Below, in pieces: positions 8,785 to 17,617 of a stretch of 64,000 nt of DNA. Made by a program: the position numbers and the translations under genes. Under the pieces are notes generated by a model. It made no database searches. It was not told where the DNA came from and saw nothing but the letters and a program-made list of their open reading frames with translations. The DNA comes from Hyphomicrobiales bacterium (GTDB taxonomy: Bacteria; Pseudomonadota; Alphaproteobacteria; Rhizobiales; Rhizobiaceae). The stretch lies in NCBI GenBank assembly GCA_900466575.1, contig UBMP01000002.1, positions 62,001-126,000 of the forward strand. Direction: 5' to 3'. Position 1 is the stretch's first letter, and each line of letters opens with the position of its first letter.

Positions 8785-9125
8785 CGCTTCCTCACCCGAC
8801 GCCCATCCCGGAGAGACTTCGCCCCCTCCAGAACGAAACCCACGACGGCGATAGTAAGGGATTCGAACCAAGTGGCAATGCCGAAAACTGGCGTATTTCA
8901 AGAAAATGTGATATTCGGTTGAAGCGTAGCTTCCGGTCCGATTTTGCCGGTTTTCCGGGCCACCCGGCAGTTTTACCTGGCCGTCATCGTATTCCTGTCT
9001 AAATTTTCATGATTTCTGCTTTGACTTGCAGCGTTTCATCCGCAAAAGGTGCGGACAGGAGCGACTTGAAAGCGCGAACACCCCGTTTTAGAGAAGCAAT
9101 GCTTCAAACAATTGGAAAAGACACG
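8785..9125. other. divergent intergenic region, pagL / DsbA-like
   Basis: These 341 bases should hold the promoters of pagL (-) and of the DsbA-like gene (+). The only plus-strand candidate I see is weak: TTGAAA at 9066-9071 and TTAGAG at 9088-9093, 16 bases apart. The plus frame is open back to 9009, but the codons before 9126 do not look like protein of this family. No RNA gene seen. Confidence 0.35.
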
Positions 9126-9854
9126 ATGAACAACCTCATGTTGACCAAGCGGCATCTCCTCGGCGGGATCGCTCTTGCTTCTTCCGCTGCCGTTCTCGCC
9201 GCCTGCAACGGGAAGGACGAGAACAAGGAAAGCGCCGCCAAGGATGCAAATCCCGGCATCGACAACACCACGACCGCCTCCACCTCCGATGCTCCGAAGT
9301 CCGACGGCACCGTCGATGTCGCCAAGCTGATGGCACCGGGCCCGCTGCCGGAAATGTCGGAAGGCAAGGCGGATGCGCCGGTCACCATCGTCGAATACAT
9401 GTCGATGACCTGCCCGCATTGCGCCCGCTTCCAGAAGGACACGTTCCCGGCTATCAAGACGAAATATATCGACACCGGTAAGGTGCGCTATATCCTGCGC
9501 GAATTCCCGCTCGACCCGGTTGCGGCCGCTGCCATCATGCTCGCCCGTTGCGCCCCGCCGGAGCAGTATTTCCCCTTCGTGGACGTCCTCTTCCAGCAGC
9601 AGATGAGCTGGGCGACGGCCGACGACAAGCGCGCCTCGCTGATGCAGATGTCCAAGCTCGCCGGTTTTACACAGGAGAGCTTCAACGCCTGCTTGACGAA
9701 CCAGAAGCTTCTGGATGATGTGAACGCGGTCCGCGAGAAGGCGGCGAAGGAATTTGGCGTGAACGCAACGCCGACCTTCTTCGTCAACGGCGCGCGTTAT
9801 GCAGGGGAAATGACGGTTGACCAGATGTCGGCCATCATCGACAGCAAGCTTTAA
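9126..9854 (+). CDS. DsbA-like thioredoxin-fold lipoprotein
   Basis: The 242-residue protein is an exported thiol-disulfide oxidoreductase of the DsbA/BdbD thioredoxin class. A lipoprotein signal ends at lipobox LAAC (C27), followed by a charged low-complexity linker (residues 28-70) and a thioredoxin fold with the active site CPHC at 96-99 and the cis-proline loop ATPTFFVNG near the C-terminus. It should form or isomerise disulfides in periplasmic proteins. The ATG at 9126 has GGAAAAG 5 bases upstream. A strong terminator follows. smc lies downstream on the same strand, an arrangement I associate with rhizobia. Confidence 0.92.
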   Translation: MNNLMLTKRHLLGGIALASSAAVLAACNGKDENKESAAKDANPGIDNTTTASTSDAPKSDGTVDVAKLMAPGPLPEMSEGKADAPVTIVEYMSMTCPHCARFQKDTFPAIKTKYIDTGKVRYILREFPLDPVAAAAIMLARCAPPEQYFPFVDVLFQQQMSWATADDKRASLMQMSKLAGFTQESFNACLTNQKLLDDVNAVREKAAKEFGVNATPTFFVNGARYAGEMTVDQMSAIIDSKL

Positions 9855-9870
9855 GCGCAGTCATTTTGGG

Positions 9871-9907
9871 AAACCGGGCCGCGGCGGCAGCCGCGCGCCC
9901 GGTTTTT
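9871..9907 (+). terminator. Rho-independent terminator after the DsbA-like gene
   Basis: A long GC-rich stem (ACCGGGC ... GCCCGGT with an inner CGGC/GCCG) is followed by TTTTT. It separates the DsbA-like gene from smc. Confidence 0.85.
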
Positions 9908-9930
9908 CGTTGTCTGGACGTAGCATGTGT

Positions 9931-9982
9931 GGCGCACCCATCTCTGTCAGCTTCGCTGACATCTCCCCCTCAAGGGGGGAGA
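9931..9982 (+). repeat. intergenic GC-rich repeat, copy 1 (RIME-like)
   Basis: The segment contains a self-complementary CTCCCCCTCAAGGGGGGAG core preceded by GCTGACAT and CACCCATCTCTGTCA. The same unit occurs in inverted orientation at 10075-10124. The pattern resembles the short intergenic mosaic elements (RIME-type) of rhizobia; the family assignment is from memory of such elements, not a search. Confidence 0.7.
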
Positions 9983-10074
9983 GTGGGGGTAAGAGGCTCA
10001 CTCCCCAACGACCATCAACCGTTGCTACGGCTAGAAGCGTTTGCTGGAGCGCAGGCGCCATCCGCGCACTCCAT

Positions 10075-10124
10075 TCTCCCCCCTTGAGGGGGAGATGTCA
10101 CGCAGTGACAAAGGGGGGTGCCCC
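10075..10124 (-). repeat. intergenic GC-rich repeat, copy 2, inverted
   Basis: Reverse complement counterpart of 9931-9982: TCTCCCCCC-TTGAGGGGGAGATGTCA followed by GCAGTGACAAAGGGGGGTG. The two copies enclose about 92 bases of unique sequence, so the whole 9931-10124 block can fold into a large stem directly upstream of smc. Confidence 0.7.
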
Positions 10125-10148
10125 ACGGCACGCCATCGGAGCCGTGGC

Positions 10149-13100
10149 ATGAAATTCAACAAGCTCCGCCTCCTCGGCTTCAAATCCTTCGTCGAACCAT
10201 CCGAATTCGTCATCGAGGCCGGTCTCACCGGCGTTGTCGGCCCCAATGGCTGCGGCAAGTCGAACCTTGTCGAGGCGCTGCGCTGGGTGATGGGGGAGAA
10301 CTCCTACAAGAACATGCGCGCCTCCGGGATGGACGATGTCATCTTCTCCGGCTCGGGCAATCGCCCGGCGCGCAACACGGCGGAAGTCGGTCTCTATCTC
10401 GACAATTCCGACCGCACTGCGCCCGCCGCCTTCAACGATGCCGACGAGATCCAGGTGACGCGCCGCATCGAGCGCGAGCAGGGTTCGATCTATCGGATCA
10501 ACGGCAAGGAAGCCCGTGCCAAGGATGTGCAGCTGCTCTTCGCCGACGCCTCGACCGGCGCGCGCTCGCCCTCCATGGTGGGGCAGGGCCGCATTGGCGA
10601 ACTCATTCAGGCGAAGCCCCAGGCGCGCCGGCAATTGCTGGAAGAGGCCGCCGGCATTTCCGGCCTGCATTCCCGCCGCCACGAGGCGGAACTGCGGTTG
10701 CGCGCCGCCGAAACCAATCTGGAACGCCTCGATGACGTCACGGCGCAGCTCGAAAGCCAGATCGAGAGCCTGAAACGGCAGGCGCGTCAGGCGACCCGCT
10801 TCAAGCAGCTCTCCGCCGATATCCGCGCCCGTGACGCCATGCTCTACCACATCCAGTGGACGGATGCGAAACAGGCCGAGACGGAAGCGACCGTCGCGCT
10901 GAACGAGGCGACCTCCATCGTCGCCGAACGCGCCCAGGCGCAGGCCGAAATGGCGAAGAACCAGGCCGTGGCCGGTCTTCACCTGCCTGAATTGCGCGAG
11001 GAGGAGGCTCGCGCCGCCGCTGCCCTCCAACGTCTGCAGATCGCCCGCACCCAGCTGGAGGAAGAAGCCTCCCGCATGGCCCGCCGCCGCGACGAACTGG
11101 AGCGCCGTCTGCTGCAGCTTTCCGGCGACATCGCCCGCGAGGAGCAATTGCTGGCCGACAACGCCCGCTTCCTTGCCGAACTCGATGCGGAAGAGAGTGA
11201 TCTCGCTGCCGAAGTCGAGGGCGCTGCCGAGCGCGCCGAGGAACTGGCCGCTGCCGTGGCGCAAGCCGGCGGAGCACTGGCCGAGGCCGAAACCGTCTTT
11301 TCGACCCTCACCGCCGAGCGCGCCGAGGCCGCTGCCTCGCGCCAGCAGATGGAACGCTGGCTCTTCGACCTCACCGAACGTGCCGGCCGCCTGACCCGCC
11401 AGTTGCAGGACGCCGCTCGTGAACTCGACGCCGCCGAGCGCGCCATCGCCGAAATGCCGGACCCGTCCGCGCATCGCGAGGAGGTGGCCGAACTGGAGGC
11501 GATGCTGGAGGAAAGCGCTGAGACGATTGTGTCGGCCGAAGACGCCTTGTCCGGCGCGCGTGAAGGCGAGGCACAGGCCCGCCGCGGCGTCGAAAATGCC
11601 CGCCAGCACCTCAATGGTCTCGAAACCGAAGCCCGCACCATCGAGCGCATGCTGGAGGCAGGCTCCGCCGGCGGCGATTACACGCCCGTCGCCGATCTTC
11701 TCTCCGTCGATCGCGGCTACGAAACAGCACTTGGCGCAGCACTCGGCGAAGACATCGACGCACCCGCCGACGCCCGCGCCGCCCGCCATTGGGGCGCGCC
11801 GCTCAGCGCCGCCAGCGATCCCGCGCTTCCGGAAGGCATCCCGCCGCTCTCCGATTTCGTCCGCGCGCCATCAGAACTTGCCCGCCGTCTCGCCCAGGTC
11901 GGCGTCGTCGCCGCAGGCGAGGGGGCGGCCAAGCAGGCGCTCCTGAAACCCGGTCAACGGCTGGTCTCGAAGGACGGCGCGCTCTGGCGCTGGGACGGCT
12001 TCGTTTCCGGAGCCGACGCGCCGGGTGCCGCCGCCCTCCGGCTCGAACAGAAGAACCGTCTCGCCGCGCTGGCTGACGAGATCGTTTCCGCCCGCGAGAC
12101 GCTTCTGACCGCCGAGACTGCGCACCGCGCCGCCGCCCAATCCGTGGCGCTCACCGAAGCGCAAGTGCGCGATGCCCGCGAGGCCGAGCGTCACACCCAG
12201 CGCCGCCTTGTTGAGGCACGCGATGCCTTGTCGAAAGCCGAGCGCGCTGCCCTCGAAGTCGCCCGCCGCCGCGATACGCTGGCCGAAAATGTCGAACGGC
12301 TAAAGGGCGAGATCGAGGATCTGAAGGTTCAGGAAGACGAGGCGCGCGAAGCGATTGCCGACACGCCTGACCTCTCGGGCCTCGATCTGAAGCTGGCCCA
12401 GGCGCAGGCCGATGTCGCCGCCGGTCGCGGACGGCTCGCCGAAGCCCGCGCCGCCCACGATGGTCTGGCCCGCGAAAACGACATGCGCCGCCGCCGCATT
12501 GGCGCTATCGCGCAGGAGCGCTCCGCCTGGACCGCTCGCGCCGCCAATGCGCAAACCCAGATCGCCGCGCTGAAGGCGCGCGGCGAGGAGGCGCGTGAGG
12601 AACTGGAAGGGCTGGAGGACGCCCCGGAAGAGCTCGACGACAAGCGCCGCCGCCTGCTCGACGAACTGGTGAAGGCCGAGGGCGCCCGCAAGGCCGCCGC
12701 CGACCGCCTCGTTCTTGCCGAAACCGCCGGCCGCGATGCCGACCAGGCCGCAGCCATGGCCTTGTCTGCGCTTGCCGAGGCCCGCGAAAAGCGCGGCCGC
12801 GCCGAAGAGCGCCTCGTCTCCGCCCGCGAGCGCCGCGAGGATGTCGAAAACCGTATCCGCCATACGCTTCAGATCGAGCCGCACGAAGTCTTCCGCCTGA
12901 CCGGCCGACCGCACGGTGCGCCGCTGCCCGATCCGCGCAATGTCGAGATCGAATTGGACCGCCTGCGCATCGAACGCGAACGGCTGGGCGCGGTCAACCT
13001 GCGCGCCGAGGAAGAGCAGATCGAACTCTCCGACCGTCTGAAGGCGCTGATCCGCGAGCGCGACGACGTGGTGGACGCCATCCGCAAGCTGCGCGCCGCC

Positions 13101-13610
13101 ATCCAGAACCTCAACAAGGAAGGCCGCGAACGGCTTGTCGCCGCTTTCGATGTGGTGAACGCCCAGTTCCAGCGTCTCTTCACCCATCTCTTCGGCGGCG
13201 GTACGGCGGAACTGCAACTGATCGAAAGCGACGATCCTTTGGAAGCCGGCCTCGAAATCCTCGCCCGCCCGCCGGGCAAGAAGCCGCAGACCATGACGCT
13301 GCTTTCGGGCGGCGAACAGGCGCTCACCGCGCTCGCCCTCATCTTCGCCGTCTTCCTCACCAACCCCGCTCCGATCTGCGTGCTGGACGAGGTGGACGCG
13401 CCACTCGATGACCACAATGTCGAGCGCTACTGCAACCTCATGGACGAAATGGCCGCCTCCACCGAAACCCGCTTCGTCGTCATCACCCACAACCCCATCA
13501 CCATGGCCCGCATGGACAGATTGTTCGGCGTGACCATGGCGGAGCAGGGGGTTTCGCAGCTCGTGTCGGTGGACCTGCAGACGGCGGAGCAGTTGCGCGA
13601 GGCGGGATGA
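10149..13610 (+). CDS. smc: chromosome segregation ATPase SMC
   Basis: SMC organises and segregates the chromosome as the core of the Smc-ScpAB condensin. The 1153-residue product has the full architecture: N-terminal ATPase half with Walker A GPNGCGKS at residues 31-38, a long coiled coil rich in Glu/Ala/Arg, a hinge near residues 500-640 (starting around GGDYTPVADLLSV), a second coiled coil, and the C-terminal half with signature LLSGGEQAL and Walker B CVLDEVDAPLDD. The ATG at 10149 begins the conserved MKFNKLRLLGFKSF; the frame is open upstream into the repeat at 10075-10124, which is not coding. It ends directly against the convergent ATPase gene at 13611. scpA and scpB are not in the window. 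Confidence 0.97.
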   Translation: MKFNKLRLLGFKSFVEPSEFVIEAGLTGVVGPNGCGKSNLVEALRWVMGENSYKNMRASGMDDVIFSGSGNRPARNTAEVGLYLDNSDRTAPAAFNDADEIQVTRRIEREQGSIYRINGKEARAKDVQLLFADASTGARSPSMVGQGRIGELIQAKPQARRQLLEEAAGISGLHSRRHEAELRLRAAETNLERLDDVTAQLESQIESLKRQARQATRFKQLSADIRARDAMLYHIQWTDAKQAETEATVALNEATSIVAERAQAQAEMAKNQAVAGLHLPELREEEARAAAALQRLQIARTQLEEEASRMARRRDELERRLLQLSGDIAREEQLLADNARFLAELDAEESDLAAEVEGAAERAEELAAAVAQAGGALAEAETVFSTLTAERAEAAASRQQMERWLFDLTERAGRLTRQLQDAARELDAAERAIAEMPDPSAHREEVAELEAMLEESAETIVSAEDALSGAREGEAQARRGVENARQHLNGLETEARTIERMLEAGSAGGDYTPVADLLSVDRGYETALGAALGEDIDAPADARAARHWGAPLSAASDPALPEGIPPLSDFVRAPSELARRLAQVGVVAAGEGAAKQALLKPGQRLVSKDGALWRWDGFVSGADAPGAAALRLEQKNRLAALADEIVSARETLLTAETAHRAAAQSVALTEAQVRDAREAERHTQRRLVEARDALSKAERAALEVARRRDTLAENVERLKGEIEDLKVQEDEAREAIADTPDLSGLDLKLAQAQADVAAGRGRLAEARAAHDGLARENDMRRRRIGAIAQERSAWTARAANAQTQIAALKARGEEAREELEGLEDAPEELDDKRRRLLDELVKAEGARKAAADRLVLAETAGRDADQAAAMALSALAEAREKRGRAEERLVSARERREDVENRIRHTLQIEPHEVFRLTGRPHGAPLPDPRNVEIELDRLRIERERLGAVNLRAEEEQIELSDRLKALIRERDDVVDAIRKLRAAIQNLNKEGRERLVAAFDVVNAQFQRLFTHLFGGGTAELQLIESDDPLEAGLEILARPPGKKPQTMTLLSGGEQALTALALIFAVFLTNPAPICVLDEVDAPLDDHNVERYCNLMDEMAASTETRFVVITHNPITMARMDRLFGVTMAEQGVSQLVSVDLQTAEQLREAG

Positions 13611-14780
13611 TCAGCCCGGCTGTTGCCTTCGAAGATATTCCGAAAACAGCGGCACGGTGAAGTCGATCTCGCCATAGGCAGGGCTGAAGATCATGCCCTT
13701 TTTGATGATGCTCGCGCGTACCGGGCCGAAGCGTTGCTGCGCGTCGCCCAGCGCATCGGCCACGTCTGAGGATTTGTACCGACCGTTCCCCAGCGTTGCC
13801 ATGGCGCATACGTAATCCTTCTCTTTCGGCGTCAGTCGGTCGTAACGCACCTTGAAAAAGCCCTCGTCCAATCGGCGCAACGCTGCCTTGGAAGCTGCCT
13901 TTGCAATATCGGCTCCGATGGGCGATTTCTCAGCCAGGTTCCAGGCTTGGTAGCCCCATTCCTGAAGATAATAGGGATAGCCGCGCGTCTCGGCAAAAAT
14001 CGCCGAGAGCGCCTCGCTGGAAATACGTTCGCCTTCGTCTTCGATTGGGTTGCGAACCGCCGCAATGGCCGCATCTTCCGGCAGCGCGCCGACGCGTGGA
14101 TAGGCAAACAGCCTTTCCGCATAGGATTTCGCATCGCCGGAAAGCGAGGCGATTTGCGGCAAGCCCGCTCCGAATACGAGGACCGGAAGATTGCGCTGCG
14201 TGATCTTATGCGTTGCGACAATCAGTGCGGAGAGATCGGCCTGCTTGAGATATTGAAGTTCATCGATGAGCAGAACCCAGCCCTTTCCAGCAGCCGTCGC
14301 GGCTTCCCCGATGCGCACGAAAAGCTCCGGCAGGTCGAATTCCAGATTGCCGCTGTCAGCCACGCCCGGCTCCGGATCGACGGCAACGGAAAAATCGCCG
14401 ACCTCGATCTTGAAGGTACGGGCGAAACTGCGTAGCGCGCGCATCGCGAAATACGCCGCCGCCTTGGCATTTTCGCTGACCGACAATTTGCGCAGGGTCT
14501 GCTGGATCATGGGATAGAGCAGGGCGGGCAACGGCCTGTCTTCCGGTGCTTCCATGAACGAGGTTAGATAGCCGTGTTCCTCCGCCATGGCTTCGATCTT
14601 GTTGAGCAAGACAGTCTTGCCAACGCCGCGCAGGCCAAGGAGAATTTGCGATTGGTCGGATTTGCCCTGAAGGACTCGTTGCAAGGCGACATTGGCGTTT
14701 GCAATGATCTCATCGCGGCCCGCCAGTTCCGGCGGCTGTGATCCCGCGCCTGGCGCAAACGGATTTCGAACCGGATCCAT
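13611..14780 (-). CDS. orphan AAA ATPase with winged-helix-like C-terminus
   Basis: The 389-residue protein is a STAND/Orc-like P-loop ATPase of the AAA_16/ATPase_2 type. Walker A is GLRGVGKT near residue 49, Walker B is VLLIDELQYL near residue 169, and sensor-1 is near LPVLVFGAGLP. The C-terminal 80 residues (LTPKEKDYVCAMATLG...SSDVADALG...RASIIKKGMIF) read as a winged-helix domain, as in Cdc6/Orc1 proteins. It may therefore bind DNA. The stop abuts that of smc with no gap. A perfect inverted repeat lies just upstream (14803-14826) and may be its own operator. No partner gene is nearby. The base composition is lower in GC than smc, which hints at acquisition. Function unknown. Confidence 0.85.
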   Translation of the reverse strand: MDPVRNPFAPGAGSQPPELAGRDEIIANANVALQRVLQGKSDQSQILLGLRGVGKTVLLNKIEAMAEEHGYLTSFMEAPEDRPLPALLYPMIQQTLRKLSVSENAKAAAYFAMRALRSFARTFKIEVGDFSVAVDPEPGVADSGNLEFDLPELFVRIGEAATAAGKGWVLLIDELQYLKQADLSALIVATHKITQRNLPVLVFGAGLPQIASLSGDAKSYAERLFAYPRVGALPEDAAIAAVRNPIEDEGERISSEALSAIFAETRGYPYYLQEWGYQAWNLAEKSPIGADIAKAASKAALRRLDEGFFKVRYDRLTPKEKDYVCAMATLGNGRYKSSDVADALGDAQQRFGPVRASIIKKGMIFSPAYGEIDFTVPLFSEYLRRQQPG

Positions 14781-14802
14781 ATCGTCTAGAAACCTCTAAA
14801 TT

Positions 14803-14826
14803 GATATAAGGGAAGCGCCTTATATC
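14803..14826. promoter_or_regulatory. perfect inverted repeat upstream of the AAA ATPase gene
   Basis: GATATAAGG (14803-14811) and CCTTATATC (14818-14826) are exact reverse complements with a 6-base spacer. The pair sits 23 bases upstream of the ATPase start codon. Two further TCTAGA sites (14785-14790 and 14839-14844) flank it. The arms contain TATA-like sequence, so a protein bound here would cover the promoter. A protein-binding operator is more likely than a terminator, because a terminator would be out of place directly before a gene. Confidence 0.55.
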
Positions 14827-14873
14827 GACTTATAACTTTCTAGAGGCATCCGCGCAAGCGAGAGCGCTGCCGT

Positions 14874-15482
14874 TCACCCCCCATAAACAAACGTCATCAC
14901 CAGCCGCCGCACGTTCCCGCCATCGCCCATCTCCGCCTTGTCGAACGCCGCATCCTTGTCGCTCTTCTCCTTGAAGGCGGCACCCATCCGTCGTGTCAGC
15001 TCGGCACGGACTTGTCTGCACGACGGATCGTTTGCGGCGCTCAGGCCTGACGTCTCCGCCACCATCCGCCGCACCATCTGCATGATGAACTGCCCGTGCT
15101 GACGCTCATGCGTCTCGATGCCGGTCTCGAACGTGTCCCAGTTGGACTTGACCGAGGCGCCAAGCTTCCCGGCGGGTTTAGGGAAGCGGTAGATGATGGT
15201 GACGTTCGGCGTGTTCTCGGCGATCCGGCAGCCGCCGGCCGCATCGTTCTCGTAACGCCGCGTCCAGGTCAGCTTGAAATCGGTATAGGCGATCGCCCGC
15301 ACCTTGCCGCCGCGCACCATCGGGCCTTTTTCGCCGATGGACTTGTAGAGATCCAGCTCCGTCTGGCCGGAGATGGCATAGCGCTCGATCTTTTCCGTGG
15401 GCTTCCAGCCGCCTTGCTCCTGGGCGGCGAGAGGGGAGGCGGCAACAAGAGCGAATGCGAGGGCCAGAACGGTCCGGGACAT
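14874..15482 (-). CDS. DUF922 secreted metalloprotease-like protein
   Basis: The 202-residue product starts with a typical Sec signal peptide (residues 1-20, ending SPLAA) and belongs to DUF922, predicted secreted zinc proteases. The HExxH-type motif THERQHG gives H125, E126 and H129. Two cysteines (C85 and SCRQ) may form a disulfide. It should act in the periplasm or outside the cell; the substrate is unknown. I chose the ATG at 15482, with AAGAAGGA upstream; an in-frame TTG at 15503 only adds seven residues before the signal peptide. Confidence 0.85.
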   Translation of the reverse strand: MSRTVLALAFALVAASPLAAQEQGGWKPTEKIERYAISGQTELDLYKSIGEKGPMVRGGKVRAIAYTDFKLTWTRRYENDAAGGCRIAENTPNVTIIYRFPKPAGKLGASVKSNWDTFETGIETHERQHGQFIMQMVRRMVAETSGLSAANDPSCRQVRAELTRRMGAAFKEKSDKDAAFDKAEMGDGGNVRRLVMTFVYGG

Positions 15483-15519
15483 GCAGGGCGAATCCTTCTT
15501 CAAATCAAGAAGGAGACTA

Positions 15520-16329
15520 TCACTTCGCCTTCGTCGCCACCACGGCGTAGCGGTGCTGGGTGGCGCGCTCCAGTCCCTTGAAGAAGCTGAAGTTCTTCCG
15601 CTGCGCCTTGTGGATGGCCCGCATGTCGGTGTCGATGACGACCGTATCGAAACCCGCCTGCTTCAATAGATCAGCCACTGCCTCGGCGCGGGCGCCCTGC
15701 GAGAAATAGACGCGCGAAAGAATGCTTTCATGCGTCGCCGCCATCTCGGATGTCGGTGCACCGTGATGGGCGTCGCGGGCAAGTCCGAGACGGGATGCAA
15801 ACTTGCTCAGTCGCTTCGTCAGCCGCGCAACGAAGCCGAGTTGCACGAAATCGCCGTCCACGACCAGCACCTTGCCGCCGGGCTTCAACACGCGATGCCA
15901 CTCGATGAAAGCCGCCTTCGGATCGACCAGCGTCCAGACGAGATGCCGGTTGGTGATGACATCATAGCTGTCGTCCGGCTCCATCGTGTTTTCCGCGTCC
16001 CCCATGACGAAGCGGATCGGTCGGCCGTTGCGCTTGGCCTTGGCGCGGGCAAGATTGAGCATCGGCTCGGCCCAGTCCATGCCGGTCACGTCGAAACCGA
16101 TCCCGTCGAGAAGATGCGAGACGACGCCGGTGCCGCTTGCGAGATCCAGCGCCTTGCGGCCTTCGCCGTTGCCCAGGTGCCGGGTGAAAAACCGCTGCCA
16201 GGCCTGCCGTTCTTCTTCGGAAAAGATCTCGTGGCCGGGCTGCTCGTCGAATGTCGCCGCGCGAGCCGACCAATAGGCCTTGATCTCGTCGCGCAGGGAA
16301 AAATTCGATCCCTCGATCGCCTTGCCCAT
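15520..16329 (-). CDS. class I SAM-dependent methyltransferase
   Basis: The product (269 residues from the ATG at 16329) is a Rossmann-fold methyltransferase of the UbiE/SmtA type. Motif I is LDLASGTGVVS, followed by the acidic TGMDWAEPML, MGDAE and the post-motif block HRVLKPGGKVLVVDGDF. It is divergent from a siderophore-type iron transporter and shares its control region, which suggests a link to iron-chelate metabolism; this is inference. GGAAG lies 5 bases before the chosen ATG; an ATG four codons upstream (16341) is the alternative. Confidence 0.85.
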   Translation of the reverse strand: MGKAIEGSNFSLRDEIKAYWSARAATFDEQPGHEIFSEEERQAWQRFFTRHLGNGEGRKALDLASGTGVVSHLLDGIGFDVTGMDWAEPMLNLARAKAKRNGRPIRFVMGDAENTMEPDDSYDVITNRHLVWTLVDPKAAFIEWHRVLKPGGKVLVVDGDFVQLGFVARLTKRLSKFASRLGLARDAHHGAPTSEMAATHESILSRVYFSQGARAEAVADLLKQAGFDTVVIDTDMRAIHKAQRKNFSFFKGLERATQHRYAVVATKAK

Positions 16330-16381
16330 CGTCTCTTCCATGTCGTTACCCACAGTCTGGAATGGTTCCAAAAGATAATTC

Positions 16382-16411
16382 TTGACTGATATTCTCTACA
16401 TATCTAGTCAA
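16382..16411. promoter_or_regulatory. imperfect palindrome in the divergent iron-transport control region
   Basis: TTGACT-GATAT at 16382 is mirrored by ATATC-TAGTCAA ending at 16411; the arms match except for one extra base. It lies between the divergent methyltransferase and substrate-binding-protein genes, about 53 bases upstream of the former and 63 of the latter, so it could serve both promoters. Confidence 0.45.
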
Positions 16412-16415
16412 AACA

Positions 16416-16430
16416 TGATCGCGTTTATCA
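16416..16430 (+). promoter_or_regulatory. candidate RirA iron-responsive operator (IRO box)
   Basis: TGATCGCGTTTATCA matches the TGA-N9-TCA pattern reported for RirA operators of rhizobia. It is placed 44 bases before an iron-siderophore-type transporter gene. The pattern is short and would occur by chance, so only the position makes it credible. If real, the transporter is repressed in high iron. Confidence 0.45.
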
Positions 16431-16473
16431 AGATAAGACGCCTGCTTCAAGCGGCGACTTGAGGGTTGCAAAT

Positions 16474-17613
16474 ATGAAATATTTCAACAAGGTGGCTCTG
16501 GCCGCCTCGGCTTCGCTCGTCCTGTTTTCCGGTCTCGCCCTTGCCGGCGAGAAGACGGAAATCACCGACATCACAGGCCGCAAGGTCACGGTGTCGCTGC
16601 CCGTCGAGCATGTGATCCTGGGCGAGGGCCGGCAGATCTATTTCACCGCCGCACTCGACACGGACGCCCCCTTCAAGCGCGTCGTCGGCTGGCGTGATGA
16701 CTTCAAGAAGGCCGATCTCGACGGCTACAATGAATATCTCGAGAAGTTCCCCGAGATGGCCAAGATTCCGACCTTCGGCGGCATGAAGGACGGTACGTTC
16801 GATATCGAACAGGCGGTCGCCCTGCATCCCGATGTCATCATCATGAATATCGACGCCAAGTCGGCGACCGAGGAAAGCGGCTATATCGACAAGCTTGCCA
16901 AGGTCGGCATTCCGCTCGTCTATGTCGACTTCCGCGAAAAGCCGATGGAAAACACCGAACCGTCCATGCGCCTCATCGGCAAGCTGTTCGGCAAGGAAGC
17001 CCGCGCCGAGGACTTCATCAAGTTCCGGGCGCAAGAAATCGCCAAGGTCACGGACGTTCTCGCCACGCATCCGGACGTCAAGAAGCCGCTCGTCTTCATG
17101 GAGCGCGCCGGCGGCTATTCGGATGATTGCTGCATGTCCTTCGGCAACGAGAATTTCGGCAAGATGGTCGATATGGCCGGCGGCATCAATCTCGCAAAGG
17201 ACATTATTCCCGGCACCTTCGGCGCTGTGAACCCCGAGCAGATCATCGCCTCCAACCCCGATCAGGTGATCGTGACGGGCGCCAACTGGGAGGGCTATGT
17301 CCCGGGCGGCAAGTGGGTCGGCGTTGGTGCAGGCGCGGACAAGGCCAAGGCACGCGAGAAGCTTGCAGCCCTCATGCAGCGCCCGGCCTTCACTGGCATC
17401 AAGGCGGTCAAGGATGGCAATGTCCATGCCGTCTGGCACCAGTTCTACAACAACCCCTACCAGTTCGTGGCGATCCAGCAATTCGCCAAGTGGCTGCATC
17501 CGGATCTCTTCAAGGACCTGGATCCGGAGGCAACCTTTGCCGAGCTGCACAAGCGCTATCTGCCGGTGGAATACCGCAGCGGCTACTTCGTCTCGCTGAA
17601 TGCCGGAGAGTAA
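16474..17613 (+). CDS. iron-siderophore-type ABC transporter substrate-binding protein
   Basis: The 379-residue periplasmic protein belongs to the FecB/FepB (PBP-III) class. It has a signal peptide (residues 1-24, cut after ALA), then the typical start TEITDITGRKVTVSLPVEHVI, two lobes and a long linking helix. Regions such as FDIEQAVALHPDVIIMN and NPEQIIASNPDQVIVTG are standard for the family. It should bind a ferric chelate and pass it to the permease and ATPase encoded next. The ATG at 16474 has GAGGG 8 bases upstream; a TTG at 16459 is less likely. A pair of neighbouring cysteines (DDCCMSFG) is unusual. The exact ligand is unknown. Confidence 0.9.
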   Translation: MKYFNKVALAASASLVLFSGLALAGEKTEITDITGRKVTVSLPVEHVILGEGRQIYFTAALDTDAPFKRVVGWRDDFKKADLDGYNEYLEKFPEMAKIPTFGGMKDGTFDIEQAVALHPDVIIMNIDAKSATEESGYIDKLAKVGIPLVYVDFREKPMENTEPSMRLIGKLFGKEARAEDFIKFRAQEIAKVTDVLATHPDVKKPLVFMERAGGYSDDCCMSFGNENFGKMVDMAGGINLAKDIIPGTFGAVNPEQIIASNPDQVIVTGANWEGYVPGGKWVGVGAGADKAKAREKLAALMQRPAFTGIKAVKDGNVHAVWHQFYNNPYQFVAIQQFAKWLHPDLFKDLDPEATFAELHKRYLPVEYRSGYFVSLNAGE

Positions 17614-17617
17614 GACC

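Noticed and set aside
10098-11789. 563-codon minus-strand frame opposite smc
   Set aside because: It overlaps smc completely and extends through the repeat; glycine/leucine-rich composition and lack of motifs show a shadow.
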